NCBI RefSeq assembly: GCF_000383875.1
Contig: NZ_KB912915.1
Location: forward strand, 82,484-146,483
From: Caldibacillus debilis DSM 16016
Lineage (GTDB): Bacteria > Bacillota > Bacilli > Bacillales > Caldibacillaceae
Length of the DNA: 64,000 nt
Direction of reading: 5' to 3'
In this document: positions 51,206 through 61,642 of the stretch, piece by piece
Layout of the letters: each line of letters begins with the position of its first letter
How positions within the stretch are numbered: position 1 is the first letter of the stretch
Translations under genes and position numbers: made by a program
The notes under the pieces: generated by a model
Databases searched by the model: none
Seen by the model: the letters and a program-made list of their open reading frames with translations, nothing else
Told to the model about the DNA's origin: nothing

Positions 51206-51853
51206 TCAGCGCAGCGATTTCAATGCTTCCGCGATCGGCGTATCCCCAGCCATCAAATCGAAGGCCTTTCTGTACGTGTTCGGTTCGTCGAGGGTTTGAA
51301 CGATCGTCCTTGCCACATCTTCGCGGGGAATGCTCCCGCCCTTCAAGTTTTCCGCCGCGGTAACCAATCCGGTGCCTGTTTCATCGCGGAGATAACCGGG
51401 CCGGATAATGGTATAATTCAAACCGCTGTTCATCAGCATCCGATCGGCATAATGTTTGGCGACATAATAGGGCTTCAGGTCTTCCGGCCAGTTTTCCCGG
51501 TTGTGGGCTTGGAAGGTGCTTACGATGACAAAACGTTTAATTCCGATTTTTTCCGCGGCTTCCATCGCTTTAACCGCCCCGTCCAGATCGACAAGCAACG
51601 TTTTATCCGGGCCCGTGTGTCCGCCCGAACCGGCGGAAAATACGATCGCATCGCAGCCTCTGGCCGCCTCGGCGATTTCATCGACTGTCCCTTCCAGATC
51701 GGCGAGTACCACTTCAATTCCCTTGTTCCGCAATGCCTCCCATTGCTCCGGTTTCCGGACCATCGCACGCACGGTGTGCCGTTCGTGCCCTTGGAGCATG
51801 TCCACCACTTGCCGGCCGACCTTTCCGTTGGCGCCTATGAGCAACACTTTCAT
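51206..51853 (-). CDS. NAD(P)-binding SDR-like protein (YhfK type)
   Basis: This is a 215-residue atypical SDR/NmrA-like protein with the N-terminal motif LLIGANGKVGRQVV, then VRAMVRKPEQWEAL, DAIVFSAGSGGHTG and VSTFQAHNRE. The active-site-like YYVAKHYADRML (Y-x3-K) and YTIIRPGYL are present. It is close in pattern to B. subtilis YhfK/YtmP-type proteins. The substrate is unknown. It lies 60 bases downstream of the luciferase-like gene, likely in one operon. Confidence 0.82.
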   Translation of the reverse strand: MKVLLIGANGKVGRQVVDMLQGHERHTVRAMVRKPEQWEALRNKGIEVVLADLEGTVDEIAEAARGCDAIVFSAGSGGHTGPDKTLLVDLDGAVKAMEAAEKIGIKRFVIVSTFQAHNRENWPEDLKPYYVAKHYADRMLMNSGLNYTIIRPGYLRDETGTGLVTAAENLKGGSIPREDVARTIVQTLDEPNTYRKAFDLMAGDTPIAEALKSLR

Positions 51854-51913
51854 CCGAATCCTTCCTTTCTCCTATTGGAATTTTATAGTGAACCGCCAAT
51901 CCTTTGTCCCGCA

Positions 51914-52858
51914 TCATGTCAAAGCCGGAAAATGCGGAAGCACAAACTCGCCCAATTCTTCGAGCACTTCATCTACGGGACGGTGCCCATATTTTAAATT
52001 GATAATGACATGGTTCACGCCCGCATCCTGCAAAGCGGCAAGAAATTCGATTACGAAATTCCGCCCCGTGCGGAAGCCGAGATGAATCGGTTCCGGCGCA
52101 TGATCGGGATCTTCCGTCAAATCAATATACAGCGATTGGGTAAAGGGCTTGAATTCCCCGGTCAACGAACGCCAATTTTCGATCAATGCCTTTTGGAATT
52201 TCAGCCCGCGCGGATAGTAGATCCACCCGTCGCTGTGTTCTGCAATCCATTCCGGCGACTGTCCGCTGTGGCCGGTCACCATCATCGGGATCTCCGACAA
52301 TTTCGGTTTCGGCAGCAAATCTCCGCTTGTCATGTGCACCCGTGCGGTGTCGATCGTCGGAAAATGCTCCCGCCACACTCTTCTGATGACCGCCACCGAT
52401 TCCCGGAACAGCTCGCCCCGGTCATCCGGATTCACGGCGAAGGCCGGAAACTCGATCGGGCGGTCGCCCGTTGCGACACCGAGAATCAGCCGTTCCCCGG
52501 ATAACCGGTCAATCGAAGCCGCCGCCTTCGCGACATGGAGGGTGTGGCGCAGCGTTAAAATGATGCTCCCCGTCCCCAAGGCGATTTTTTTGGTGTTGGC
52601 GGCAAGATACCCCAAAAACGCAAAGGGGTCATAGATTTGCCCCACATCGCCGAAATTGGGGTCGCGGAGCGGCACATCCCGCACAAACAATGCGGCGAAA
52701 TTCAGTTCTTCCGCCCGTTTGGCCAACTTCATTTGCTTTTCGATATCCATCTCCGGGATATCGCCCGTATAGGATTCGATCGGAAAGAACAATCCTAAAG
52801 TCAGTTTGTTTTCCTGATACATGCGTGAATACCCGTTGTGATTTTTGAACTTTTCCAT
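51914..52858 (-). CDS. Luciferase-like (LLM class) flavin oxidoreductase
   Basis: This 314-residue luciferase-fold protein has LTLGLFFPIES, LNFAALFVRDVPLRDPNFGD, KKIALGTGSIILTLRHTLHV and RLILGVATGDRPIEFPAF, then MMVTGHSGQSPEWIAEHSDG. It is a TIGR03571-like LLM monooxygenase that needs reduced flavin. The start at 52858 follows GAGGAAGAGG. It is followed by the SDR gene. The 184 bases between it and mnmA show nothing. Confidence 0.82.
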   Translation of the reverse strand: MEKFKNHNGYSRMYQENKLTLGLFFPIESYTGDIPEMDIEKQMKLAKRAEELNFAALFVRDVPLRDPNFGDVGQIYDPFAFLGYLAANTKKIALGTGSIILTLRHTLHVAKAAASIDRLSGERLILGVATGDRPIEFPAFAVNPDDRGELFRESVAVIRRVWREHFPTIDTARVHMTSGDLLPKPKLSEIPMMVTGHSGQSPEWIAEHSDGWIYYPRGLKFQKALIENWRSLTGEFKPFTQSLYIDLTEDPDHAPEPIHLGFRTGRNFVIEFLAALQDAGVNHVIINLKYGHRPVDEVLEELGEFVLPHFPALT

Positions 52859-53042
52859 TTGACCTCTTCCTCATTTTATTTTTTCCCATTTCCTGTCGGG
52901 AGATGACTTCCAAAATGGCCGGTTGTTTGACCGGCGAAAAAATCCCCAAGGTTTTCTCATGGAAAAATTGAATTTCATTCCCCAAAACCGCGGCCGGTTT
53001 CCCGCTCGCCTAAAGAGCGGCTGCACGGCCGCCCGTCCCGCT

Positions 53043-54197
<1,155 letters not shown>

Positions 54198-54202
54198 TGC
54201 GC

Positions 54203-54247
54203 AAAAAAAATGGACAGGCACAACGAACCCCGAAGGAGGGGATGTCC
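54203..54247 (-). terminator. Terminator of the Rrf2 gene
   Basis: On the minus strand GGACA..CCCC pairs with GGGG..TGTCC, followed by ATTTTTTTT. It begins at the rrf2 stop and ends just before the mnmA operator. Confidence 0.75.
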
Positions 54248-54248
54248 G

Positions 54249-54671
54249 TCAAACGGAACCCTCGCTGCGGTTGATTTCATCGATGATATCTTGGATCGTC
54301 ACGCCTTTTAAATAGTTTAAAAAATGTTGTTCCGCATTATGGCAAACGCGGATGAGGATATTGGACAGGTTTCTGCCGATCGGACAATTCTCATTGGAGT
54401 CCGGACATTTCGGCACAAGCGTTTCTTCACTGGTGATCTTAAAGATTTTATCCAGCGTAATCCGCTCGGGCGGATCGCTTAAGGTGAATCCGCCTTTCGC
54501 CCCTTCTTTCGAGGCGATCAAATTTTCCTTTCGCAATATGCTCAAAATTTTTCTCAACCGTGCCGGATGGACCGAAACGCTTTGGGCAATGTCTTCGCTG
54601 GTCACCCGCTGGTTCCGCTTTTCGGCGAGAAACGCAACGCAGTGAACGGCAACGGAAAAATCGCTATTCAT
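54249..54671 (-). CDS. Rrf2-family regulator
   Basis: This 140-residue Rrf2/YwnA-like regulator has a winged helix (TSEDIAQSVSVHPARLRKILSIL) with the wing EGAKGGFTLSDPPERITL. A short C-terminal region holds two cysteines in PKCPDSNENCPIG, which might bind a metal or cluster or act as a redox sensor; the third Cys of typical IscR/NsrR types lies further on, in RVCHNAEQ. The ATG follows GGGGGAG by 6 bases. It is not CymR, although B. subtilis has cymR near mnmA. The operator upstream predicts autoregulation. Confidence 0.88.
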   Translation of the reverse strand: MNSDFSVAVHCVAFLAEKRNQRVTSEDIAQSVSVHPARLRKILSILRKENLIASKEGAKGGFTLSDPPERITLDKIFKITSEETLVPKCPDSNENCPIGRNLSNILIRVCHNAEQHFLNYLKGVTIQDIIDEINRSEGSV

Positions 54672-54684
54672 TATGAACTCCCCC

Positions 54685-54711
54685 AAACTGTAATAATAAT
54701 GGTTACAGTTT
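54685..54711 (-). promoter_or_regulatory. Rrf2 autoregulatory operator
   Basis: AAACTGTAA, nine bases, TTACAGTTT: a perfect 9-base inverted repeat, 14 bases before the rrf2 start codon. The ~470 bases from 54712 to the efe promoter show no gene. Confidence 0.8.
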
Positions 54712-55185
54712 AAAATGTCAACCCTACCGTCTCTTTTTCGGCAAAGGACGGCCATGACCTGCCATCGGCCCATGGGTTTGCCGACGAACGGGCGAAAACC
54801 GGGAACGATGCCGCGGCAACGGGACCGGGCAGTGACATGGGGACGGCCATTGGCCGATCAATCATTTGTCGTCCATAAAAGCCCCTTACCCTTTCGGGCA
54901 CCAGCTTCCGCGGCGGATTTTTCCCCCATTTCGGCGACGTCAGTCCTGGATTCCGATCCAAGACGATTCTATCCTTTAGTCTATACGAAATTCTTTCGGC
55001 CGTGGAGGGATCAATCGTTTTTTTTCATTTTTTGAAGAGCCGGCCAAGGGTTCATCGCAGCGAAGGACTTCTTTTGAATCACTGATTGCTGCTCCCCATT
55101 CATCAGGGACTTGCGATTTTAACAAACCGGTGAATCCTGCGGGATCGTTTTTTTCTTTATTTCTAGTAATTATAGGAAAAAACTC

Positions 55186-55214
55186 TTGAAGACGCTTTTT
55201 ATACCAAATATAAT
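55186..55214 (+). promoter_or_regulatory. Promoter of the efe operon
   Basis: TTGAAG (55186-55191) and TATAAT (55209-55214) are 17 bases apart, with a Fur box overlapping the start of transcription. Confidence 0.8.
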
Positions 55215-55232
55215 TGAGAATGAAAATCATTA
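55214..55232 (+). promoter_or_regulatory. Fur box
   Basis: TTGAGAATGAAAATCATTA matches most positions of the GATAATGATAATCATTATC Fur consensus. It lies directly after the -10 box, where bound Fur-Fe would block transcription of the iron genes. Confidence 0.85.
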
Positions 55233-55252
55233 TTTATAGAGGTGTTGTTCCC

Positions 55253-56101
55253 ATGAGACGCTATAAATGGCCTGTCCTGTTGCTTTTGGCAAGCGGCCTG
55301 CTGTTTGGCTGTTCGAATACGGATAAAAGTTCAACGGAACCGAATAAAAAGGAGCCGGCGCAAGAAAGCGGCCAAGCCGATTTAAGCCAAGTAACGGCAG
55401 ATTACCGCGAGTACGCGACCGCCGAGATCGAAGAATTTGTGAAGAAAACTGAAGAATTCGCCAATGCGGTGATTGCCGGGGATGTGGAAAGAGCGAAAGA
55501 GCTTTACGCCCCCGCCCGCATGCATTACGAGCGCTCCGAACCGATCGCCGAGGCGTTTGCGGATCTGGATCCGAAGATTGACGCCCGCGAAGGCGATGTC
55601 CCCGATTCCGAATGGCGCGGTTATCACCGGATCGAAAAAGGGCTGTGGGTGGAAAACACGACCAAGGGCTATGAAAAATATGCGGAGCAGCTGATCAAAG
55701 ACGCAAAGCTTTTGCGGGCGAAGGTGGAAACCGTTGAGGTGACACCGGATCTTTTGATCACCGGCGCGGTTGACCTTTTAAATGAAGTCTCCACATCAAA
55801 AGTGACCGGGGAAGAAGACCGTTATTCGCATACCGATCTATATGATTTTGTCGCCAATGTTCAGGGCGCCGAAAAAATTTATGAACTGCTGAGCCCTGCG
55901 CTCAAGGAAAAAGACGAGGCCCTCGCCAAGGAAATTGAACAGCGCTTTGACGCCGTTTACGGATTGCTGAACAAGTACAAAAAAGGGGAAGGGTATATTT
56001 CCTACACTGAACTAAGCAAAGAACAAGTCAAAGAGTTGAGCCAGGCGATCAATGAATTGGCAGAACCGCTTTCCAAATTGGGGATTGTGCTGGAGGGCTA
56101 A
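55253..56101 (+). CDS. efeO: EfeO/EfeM-type iron lipoprotein
   Basis: This 282-residue predicted lipoprotein has a signal peptide ending LLFGC (Cys ~21), an acidic linker and an imelysin-like peptidase_M75 domain. The family's HxxE-type metal motif is seen in RMHYERSEPIAE, with EWRGYHRIEKGLW following. It is thought to bind iron outside the membrane and pass it to EfeU. The start after AGAGGTG is chosen over an upstream ATG within the Fur box. It is first in a Fur-regulated operon. Confidence 0.92.
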   Translation: MRRYKWPVLLLLASGLLFGCSNTDKSSTEPNKKEPAQESGQADLSQVTADYREYATAEIEEFVKKTEEFANAVIAGDVERAKELYAPARMHYERSEPIAEAFADLDPKIDAREGDVPDSEWRGYHRIEKGLWVENTTKGYEKYAEQLIKDAKLLRAKVETVEVTPDLLITGAVDLLNEVSTSKVTGEEDRYSHTDLYDFVANVQGAEKIYELLSPALKEKDEALAKEIEQRFDAVYGLLNKYKKGEGYISYTELSKEQVKELSQAINELAEPLSKLGIVLEG

Positions 56102-56104
56102 GCG

Positions 56105-57403
56105 ATGGCTGAACCGGACAAACAAGAATTCACATCCATCATGAAGAAACAGGTATCCAGGCGGGATGTTTTGAAGGCGGCAGGCATCGGGGGAGTCGGG
56201 ATCTTGCTCGGCGCGGCAGGAGTCGGCGGCGCATTCGCCCTCGCTGACGTGCTGCCGGACATCCAAAAAAAAGAAAAAACCGATGCCATCATCCCCTTTT
56301 ACGGGAAACATCAGGCCGGCATAACGACCCGCCCCCAGAACCATATTTATTTCGCCTCCTTTGACGTGACGGCTGAAAATCGGAAGGACCTGATTCGGCT
56401 TTTTCAAGACTGGACGGAAGCCGCCGCTGCGATGACCGAAGGCAGACCGGTCGGCGATGAATCCGATAATAAATTCCTTCCGCCGCATGATACGGGGGAA
56501 GTTTTGGGGCTTTCTCCGGCGAATCTGACGCTGACCTTCGGCGTCGGGCCGACGCTTTTTACAAAAAACGGCAAGGACCGGTTCGGGCTGCGAAAAAAAC
56601 AGCCGGCCGAACTGAAAGAACTGCCGAAATTCCCGCTTGATTCGCTGGAAGAGCGATGGACCGGCGGAGATCTTTGCGTTCAGGCCTGTGCGGATGATTT
56701 TCAAGTCGCCTTTCACGCCGTAAGAAATTTGGCGAGAATCGCCCGCGGCAAAGCCGTAATCCGCTGGGCCCAGGCCGGCTTCCAGCGGACGAAACAGGCG
56801 GGTTCAAAAAATGAAACGCCGCGAAATTTATTTGGCTTCAAAGACGGAACCGTGAACCCGGATGTGAACGATCCGGCCGAACTGAACAAATACCTTTGGG
56901 TGCAGCCCGGCGACGGGGCCGATTGGCTCGTCGACGGAACATTTTTGGTCGTAAGACGGATTCAAATGTTCATCGAAGTTTGGGACCGGACTTCCTTGAA
57001 GGAGCAGGAAAATACGATCGGCAGATACCGGGATTCGGGCGCGTACCTTGGGCAGAAACACGAATTCGATCCGCCGGATTTCGAAAAGAAGGACGCAAAC
57101 GGCGAATACTATATCCCCATAACCGCCCACGTGCGCGTCGCCCGCGGCGACGGAAAAGAAAAGATTTTGCGCCGTTCCTATTCCTATACGGACGGGATTG
57201 ATCCAAAAACCGGAACTTTTGATGCCGGGTTACTGTTCATCTGCTTTCAGCGCAGCATATCCGAACAATTCATCCCCATCCAAACACGGCTTGCACAGAC
57301 GGACCATTTGAACGAATATATCGTCCATCGGGGAAGCGCCGTATTCGCCTGCTTTCCAGGAGCAAAAAAGGGAGGATATATCGGGGAAAGCCTGTTTTCA
57401 TAA
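56105..57403 (+). CDS. efeB: EfeB Dyp-type heme peroxidase
   Basis: This 432-residue secreted heme peroxidase has a Tat signal (SRRDVLKAAGIGGVGILLGA, residues ~18-37) for export in folded form. The Dyp signature GFKDGTVNP has the catalytic Asp, with the proximal His expected in ITAHVRVAR and the distal Arg in ILRRSYSY. In Efe systems it oxidises ferrous to ferric iron or strips iron from heme. It starts three bases after the efeO stop, with GGAGGG inside the end of efeO. Confidence 0.93.
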   Translation: MAEPDKQEFTSIMKKQVSRRDVLKAAGIGGVGILLGAAGVGGAFALADVLPDIQKKEKTDAIIPFYGKHQAGITTRPQNHIYFASFDVTAENRKDLIRLFQDWTEAAAAMTEGRPVGDESDNKFLPPHDTGEVLGLSPANLTLTFGVGPTLFTKNGKDRFGLRKKQPAELKELPKFPLDSLEERWTGGDLCVQACADDFQVAFHAVRNLARIARGKAVIRWAQAGFQRTKQAGSKNETPRNLFGFKDGTVNPDVNDPAELNKYLWVQPGDGADWLVDGTFLVVRRIQMFIEVWDRTSLKEQENTIGRYRDSGAYLGQKHEFDPPDFEKKDANGEYYIPITAHVRVARGDGKEKILRRSYSYTDGIDPKTGTFDAGLLFICFQRSISEQFIPIQTRLAQTDHLNEYIVHRGSAVFACFPGAKKGGYIGESLFS

Positions 57404-57498
57404 CAAACCGGCCCGTTGCAGGATGTCCTATTATATTCCACATGCCGGGAAAACGTAATTTTCATAAGCCTCTTCGCTTTCAATAGGAGTTGAAACGG

Positions 57499-59256
57499 AT
57501 GGATAAAAAATTCGGCCTGATCGCCTTCGCCATTTTTTTGTCGATTGGACTTTTTTCGAACCGGGCCATCGCCGCGGTGAACGTTGATGACTTATATGTC
57601 AAGATTGGCGATGCCATCATGGAAACGAAGGAAGAAAACTGGGGCGCCGTGCAGGCCAATTTGGAACAATTCTCCGCACAATGGGACGAAGAAAAAGCCG
57701 CGGACAGCAAAAAAACCGCCGAAGTCGATAAAATCTTGAAAAAGGCGAAAGACGCCCTGGAAAAGCCTGAAAAAGATCCGGCAGAAATCGGCGAAGCCTT
57801 GTCGGCGCTGTCAAAGGCCCTCGCTTCCTACGAAAAGGAACAAAATCCGGCTGATACGCAAAAGGAAAAAGAAAAACTGAAACAGCTGTTTCCGCTTATT
57901 GATGAAATGAAACAGATGATTCGAAACGGCCAGCAGGAACAGGCGGCCACGAAATATCAGCAATTGCTTTCCGCTTGGACGGTCCATGAGAACATCGTCC
58001 GCGCCGAAAACGTCGTTTCGTACGGCGAAATCGAAACACAGCTCGCTTTGTTAAGAATTTCCCTGACGCAAACGCCGCCGGACCGGGAGAAGGCCTTAAA
58101 AAGCCTGGAGGACCTTTCCGCTTCCGTCGAAAATTTTTTAAGCGGGAAAAAGGCGGAAAAATCCGCCGAAAATGACTACACATTACGCGATGTGACCGAT
58201 CTGTTGGAAAAAAGCGTGCAGGCGCTGAAAAACGACGACCCGTCCGGGGCGGCGGAACATTTGAACAAGATATTGTTCATCTGGCCGGCGGTTGAAGGGG
58301 AAGTCCGGACGAGGGACCACTCCCTTTACAACCGCGTGGAAAACGAAATCCCATCCGCGATCGGTTCCTTGCAATCGGACAAGAAAGACACGGAAAAAGT
58401 GCAAAGGACGATCAGCGAACTGCATGACGCCCTCCGGCAGCTGGCGGCCAAGACCGGCTATACCTATGTCGATGCGATGCTCATTTTGCTGCGGGAAGGG
58501 TTCGAAGCGCTGTTAATCATCGCCGGTTTGCTTTCATTTCTGAAGAAGACGAATCATGCCGACAAGCAAAGATGGATTTGGGCCGGCGTTATCTGCGGCA
58601 TCGCCGCCAGCGCCGTTCTGGCCATTGTCATGAACGTATTTTTCTCAAAACTAACCGTCGCCGGAAGCCGCGAATCCATCGAGGGGATCGTCGGCATCAC
58701 CGCCGTCGCGATGATGCTCACGGTCGGCGCCTGGCTCCACAAAAAGTCCAATATCGCCCACTGGAACCGGTATCTTAAAGACCATCTCGGACAAGCGCTG
58801 GCTAAAGGAAGTTTATTTTCCATGGCTTTCTTGAGTTTTCTCTCAATTTTCCGCGAGGGGGCCGAAACGATCATTTTCTATGCCGGAATGGCCCCGTCGA
58901 TCGAAATGAGCCAATTGATTTTGGGGATCGCGATCGCCGTGGCGGTCCTAGGGATCCTCGGGTTTGTCATCATCCGCTTCAGTGCGGCGGTTCCGATCCG
59001 CCCGTTCTTTAAGGCGGCGACTCTGCTCATTTATGTCCTGTCATTCAAGATGCTCGGCGTCAGCATTCACGCCATGCAGGTGGGAAAAACCGTTCCGATC
59101 CATTCCTTGCCGAATGTCCCCTACATCGAATCGATCGGTTTCTATCCGACGCTTGAAACGGTCGTGCCCCAGCTGCTGCTGGTCGCCATCATCATCGGCG
59201 TGACGCTGTACGTGAAAAAAACGGCCGTCGAACCAAAGGCCGCTGTAGAGAAATAA
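57499..59256 (+). CDS. efeU: EfeU/FTR1-family iron permease with long exposed domain
   Basis: This is a 585-residue protein. A signal peptide or first helix (~1-22) is followed by ~300 mostly helical, charged extracellular residues. The FTR1 permease domain then has about seven helices. The two iron-translocation motifs REGFE and REGAE are present in LLREGFEALL and IFREGAETII. E. coli EfeU lacks the long N-terminal domain, which is typical of Firmicutes versions and may replace an EfeO-like part. The ATG lies 9 bases after GGAG. It is last in the operon. Confidence 0.92.
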   Translation: MDKKFGLIAFAIFLSIGLFSNRAIAAVNVDDLYVKIGDAIMETKEENWGAVQANLEQFSAQWDEEKAADSKKTAEVDKILKKAKDALEKPEKDPAEIGEALSALSKALASYEKEQNPADTQKEKEKLKQLFPLIDEMKQMIRNGQQEQAATKYQQLLSAWTVHENIVRAENVVSYGEIETQLALLRISLTQTPPDREKALKSLEDLSASVENFLSGKKAEKSAENDYTLRDVTDLLEKSVQALKNDDPSGAAEHLNKILFIWPAVEGEVRTRDHSLYNRVENEIPSAIGSLQSDKKDTEKVQRTISELHDALRQLAAKTGYTYVDAMLILLREGFEALLIIAGLLSFLKKTNHADKQRWIWAGVICGIAASAVLAIVMNVFFSKLTVAGSRESIEGIVGITAVAMMLTVGAWLHKKSNIAHWNRYLKDHLGQALAKGSLFSMAFLSFLSIFREGAETIIFYAGMAPSIEMSQLILGIAIAVAVLGILGFVIIRFSAAVPIRPFFKAATLLIYVLSFKMLGVSIHAMQVGKTVPIHSLPNVPYIESIGFYPTLETVVPQLLLVAIIIGVTLYVKKTAVEPKAAVEK

Positions 59257-59262
59257 AAAGGG

Positions 59263-59301
59263 AAAAGAGGATCTAATATCAAAACGCAGATCCTCTTTTT
59301 T
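59263..59301. terminator. Terminator of the efe operon, probably bidirectional
   Basis: AAGAGGATCT pairs with AGATCCTCTT, followed by TTTTTT on the plus strand; a weaker T-rich run lies on the other side. Confidence 0.85.
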
Positions 59302-59834
59302 CTTGTATGAAGAGGGGCGGCAGGCCCATTTTTCAGCTTTTGCTGAAGATCTTAACCGTTTTTCGCATGGTCCGGTCAGTCCGAAAGGAAAAAGGCCGCT
59401 CGCAAGACCGGATGTTTGATTAATTTCAATCCCAAACCGAAACAGTTTCTTTCGGAGTTCTATAAATTTTGTTTCAGACACAATCGCACCCATTAACTTT
59501 TCCATAAATTATAGCATTTTATTTGGGCCTTTCAACAAGGGATTCGAAAGATTAATTTTTTTGTGAATTTATCCACCACCATTCCATGTTCAGTTGCATC
59601 TTGATCTAAACAAAAATGATAAATTCATAATATCTCAACAGCTATCTATGTTTTTCAGTACGTCAACTTATCGTAACGTGTTTTTTATCCTTACAACAAT
59701 TGGATAGAGACGACAAAAAACGTTGTCCTAACGATTGGAGTCAACCCACACTCCCTCATAGAAACACGATTTTGATTCGTGCGCTTTTATTTTCCTGTTT
59801 TCGGGAATGTATTCATTCATTTTTCATAACGGTG
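59302..59834. other. AT-rich gap, possible minus-strand small RNA
   Basis: No gene is supported. On the minus strand TTGAAA and TATAAT (59508-59513), 16 bases apart, could start a transcript of ~230 bases ending at the efe terminator. The open frame there begins only 3 bases from the -10, so it is unlikely to be translated from its first ATG. Confidence 0.35.
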
Positions 59835-59864
59835 CACACCGAACGATTGGCCAGTGCATAAAAT
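59835..59864 (+). promoter_or_regulatory. Sigma-K-like promoter of the cupin gene
   Basis: ACC (59838-59840), 16 bases, then CATAAAAT (59857-59864) resembles the sigma-K pattern AC-N16-CATAnnnTA of late mother-cell genes, 38 bases before the start codon. Confidence 0.4.
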
Positions 59865-59902
59865 GCCTAAAGACTTTATTTTACTAGAGGTGAAAAAAAT
59901 TT

Positions 59903-60550
59903 ATGGCTTCATATCCCGATTCATCAGCTTCCCAAGCGCAATTTACTTTCGACGTCAATAAAAGTCCCCTGTTCAAAAAAGATCATAAAAATTATATTAA
60001 CGTATTGGGCATTCAGCAGTTAAATACCCTGGAAAATGTGTCTCTGCTGGATATTTTCCTGAGCGCCGGCAATGTCGTGGAACCGCACTATCACCCGAAT
60101 GCGGCCGAGCTCGTCTATTGCATCTCCGGCGCCGCAACCGTATCGCTCTTGAACCCATTTACCAAACAAATTCTCAATTTTTCGATTACACCCGGACAAG
60201 TGGCAAACATCCCCCGGGCTTGGTGGCATTATGAAATAGCCGAAGCCGATCACACCCATCTTTTGGCGATTTTTGACGCGCCGACGCCAGAAGTGATTTT
60301 AGGCTCCGACATCTTGACCTTCACGCCGGCAAATATCATGGCGCATACCTATTGTCTCGATGAAAATCTATGGAAACAAGCCATCGCGCCCGTCAAACCC
60401 TCCACATATATCGGCCCATATAAGAACTGCGGCCAGACAAAGGAAGATATGTCCCATCCCCATTTGAATCAGCCGTATCAACAATTCCAATCCATTCATC
60501 CGTACCAACTGCCCCCATACGTCCCCCAGTATCCGCCCCATTGGGGATGA
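59903..60550 (+). CDS. Cupin protein with Pro/Gln/Tyr-rich tail
   Basis: This is a 215-residue protein with one cupin domain. Motif 1 is EPHYHPNAAELVYCISG (two His and a Glu as metal ligands), and motif 2 is PGQVANIPRAWWHYEI. Residues ~170-215 form a low-complexity tail (HPHLNQPYQQFQSIHPYQ, then PPYVPQYPPHWG) like those of spore coat proteins. Together with a sigma-K-like promoter this suggests a spore coat enzyme or structural protein. Enzyme activity, e.g. oxalate decarboxylase-like, is not established. The start follows GAGGTG. Confidence 0.8.
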   Translation: MASYPDSSASQAQFTFDVNKSPLFKKDHKNYINVLGIQQLNTLENVSLLDIFLSAGNVVEPHYHPNAAELVYCISGAATVSLLNPFTKQILNFSITPGQVANIPRAWWHYEIAEADHTHLLAIFDAPTPEVILGSDILTFTPANIMAHTYCLDENLWKQAIAPVKPSTYIGPYKNCGQTKEDMSHPHLNQPYQQFQSIHPYQLPPYVPQYPPHWG

Positions 60551-60572
60551 CGGATTAAGTAAGCACAGTGCT

Positions 60573-60599
60573 TGACATGGAAATCCATGTCTTTTTTTT
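60573..60599 (+). terminator. Terminator of the cupin gene
   Basis: GACATGGA pairs with TCCATGTC around AA, followed by TTTTTTTT. Confidence 0.9.
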
Positions 60600-60981
60600 G
60601 CGTTACCTTTTGCGGACGCTGCGGACATGATTATGATTGCCGGCCCTCAAGAATTTCGTATATTCTAGAATAGACGGGACCGTTTTGGAATGAAGGGGCT
60701 AGTTTCTTCCATCCTTTTTATTGATGAAAAAAATTATAGCCTTCAAGAAGCGGAAGCCGGTTGAAGCCAAGAGGAAGGACGGCGCCTGCAGCGGCCGGGA
60801 TTTTACATCCTTCCGCCGGTCAAGCGGAAAACGAGGGGCTTCGAGCCAGACCGCTTTTGAAGTCCGGCGGGCAAAGAGATATCCGAAACCGCAACAAAAT
60901 GAAGCCGACCCGATCGGCATTTCATGAATCTCCGATATAAAGCCGCTTCTTCCGGCAACCAATGACAAGGAGCGGATAAAG
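60600..60981. other. Gap without a supported gene
   Basis: A 12-base palindrome TATTCTAGAATA lies at 60659. Frames on both strands are short and antiparallel, without ribosome-binding sites. Confidence 0.4.
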
Positions 60982-61266
60982 ATGAAATTCGATCCAACTC
61001 AACATCTCCATTTGGGATATTATGAAAACGGCGCCGACTTTGAAGCAATCGCCTATAAAATCCAAAATGAAAACAAGTGGGTCGTCTTTTTTGATATGGG
61101 CCACGATGCCGAAATCGTCAAAAAAATATCCGGCAAATATGAGCCTCACGAAGGATACGGTTATAAGATTTTTACTGTCGATGCGGAGGATTTATCTTAT
61201 GAAGCCGGGAGCAGGCTTTTTGCAGAATGGTTAAAAGAAAATCAGATAATCGAAACATTGAAATAG
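60982..61266 (+). CDS. Hypothetical 94-residue protein
   Basis: This is a soluble, acidic 94-residue protein with a good AAGGAG site 9 bases before its ATG and its own terminator. It contains HLHLGYYENGADFEAIAYKI, NKWVVFFDMGHDAEIVKKI and EAGSRLFAEWLKENQI. It looks like a compact alpha/beta domain. I do not recognise the family. Confidence 0.7.
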   Translation: MKFDPTQHLHLGYYENGADFEAIAYKIQNENKWVVFFDMGHDAEIVKKISGKYEPHEGYGYKIFTVDAEDLSYEAGSRLFAEWLKENQIIETLK

Positions 61267-61280
61267 AAATCCGCATCCCC

Positions 61281-61307
61281 GCCCCAAGGGAAAACCTTGG
61301 GGCGTTT
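61281..61307 (+). terminator. Terminator of the 94-residue gene
   Basis: GCCCCAAGG pairs with CCTTGGGGC around GAAAA, followed by GTTTT. The gap to 61642 shows no supported gene. Confidence 0.85.
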
Positions 61308-61642
61308 TCAGTTCGCATCGGATTTTTTCCAAAAGAGATTCGTGTGTACATTGACCGATTCATCCAAAAATCACCGGAACGCGCCAAAAAGAGCGGACAC
61401 GGTGACGGCCAGAGAAAAAACGCCCTTCGTACGCCTGTAAGGAACGGACATAAGAACTTTGCATCACTTCCGTTTTGAAAGGAACGACTGCCCCCCTTGC
61501 ACGGTGTTTCGAATTGGAAGCGGGGTTTTTTTGCCCCCCGTTTTTGCTCAAGCACCCGGCTTTTCCGAAGGAACATGTTCTATTTCCGGAAAAGGCCGCA
61601 TATACTCTTCCCGAGACACAAGCGATGCGCAGCATTCATTGA

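Noticed and set aside
54249..54671. Rrf2 protein as CymR because of its place beside mnmA
   Set aside because: The N-terminus and the CP..NCPIG segment resemble YwnA-type Rrf2 proteins, and no iscS-like desulfurase gene is linked.
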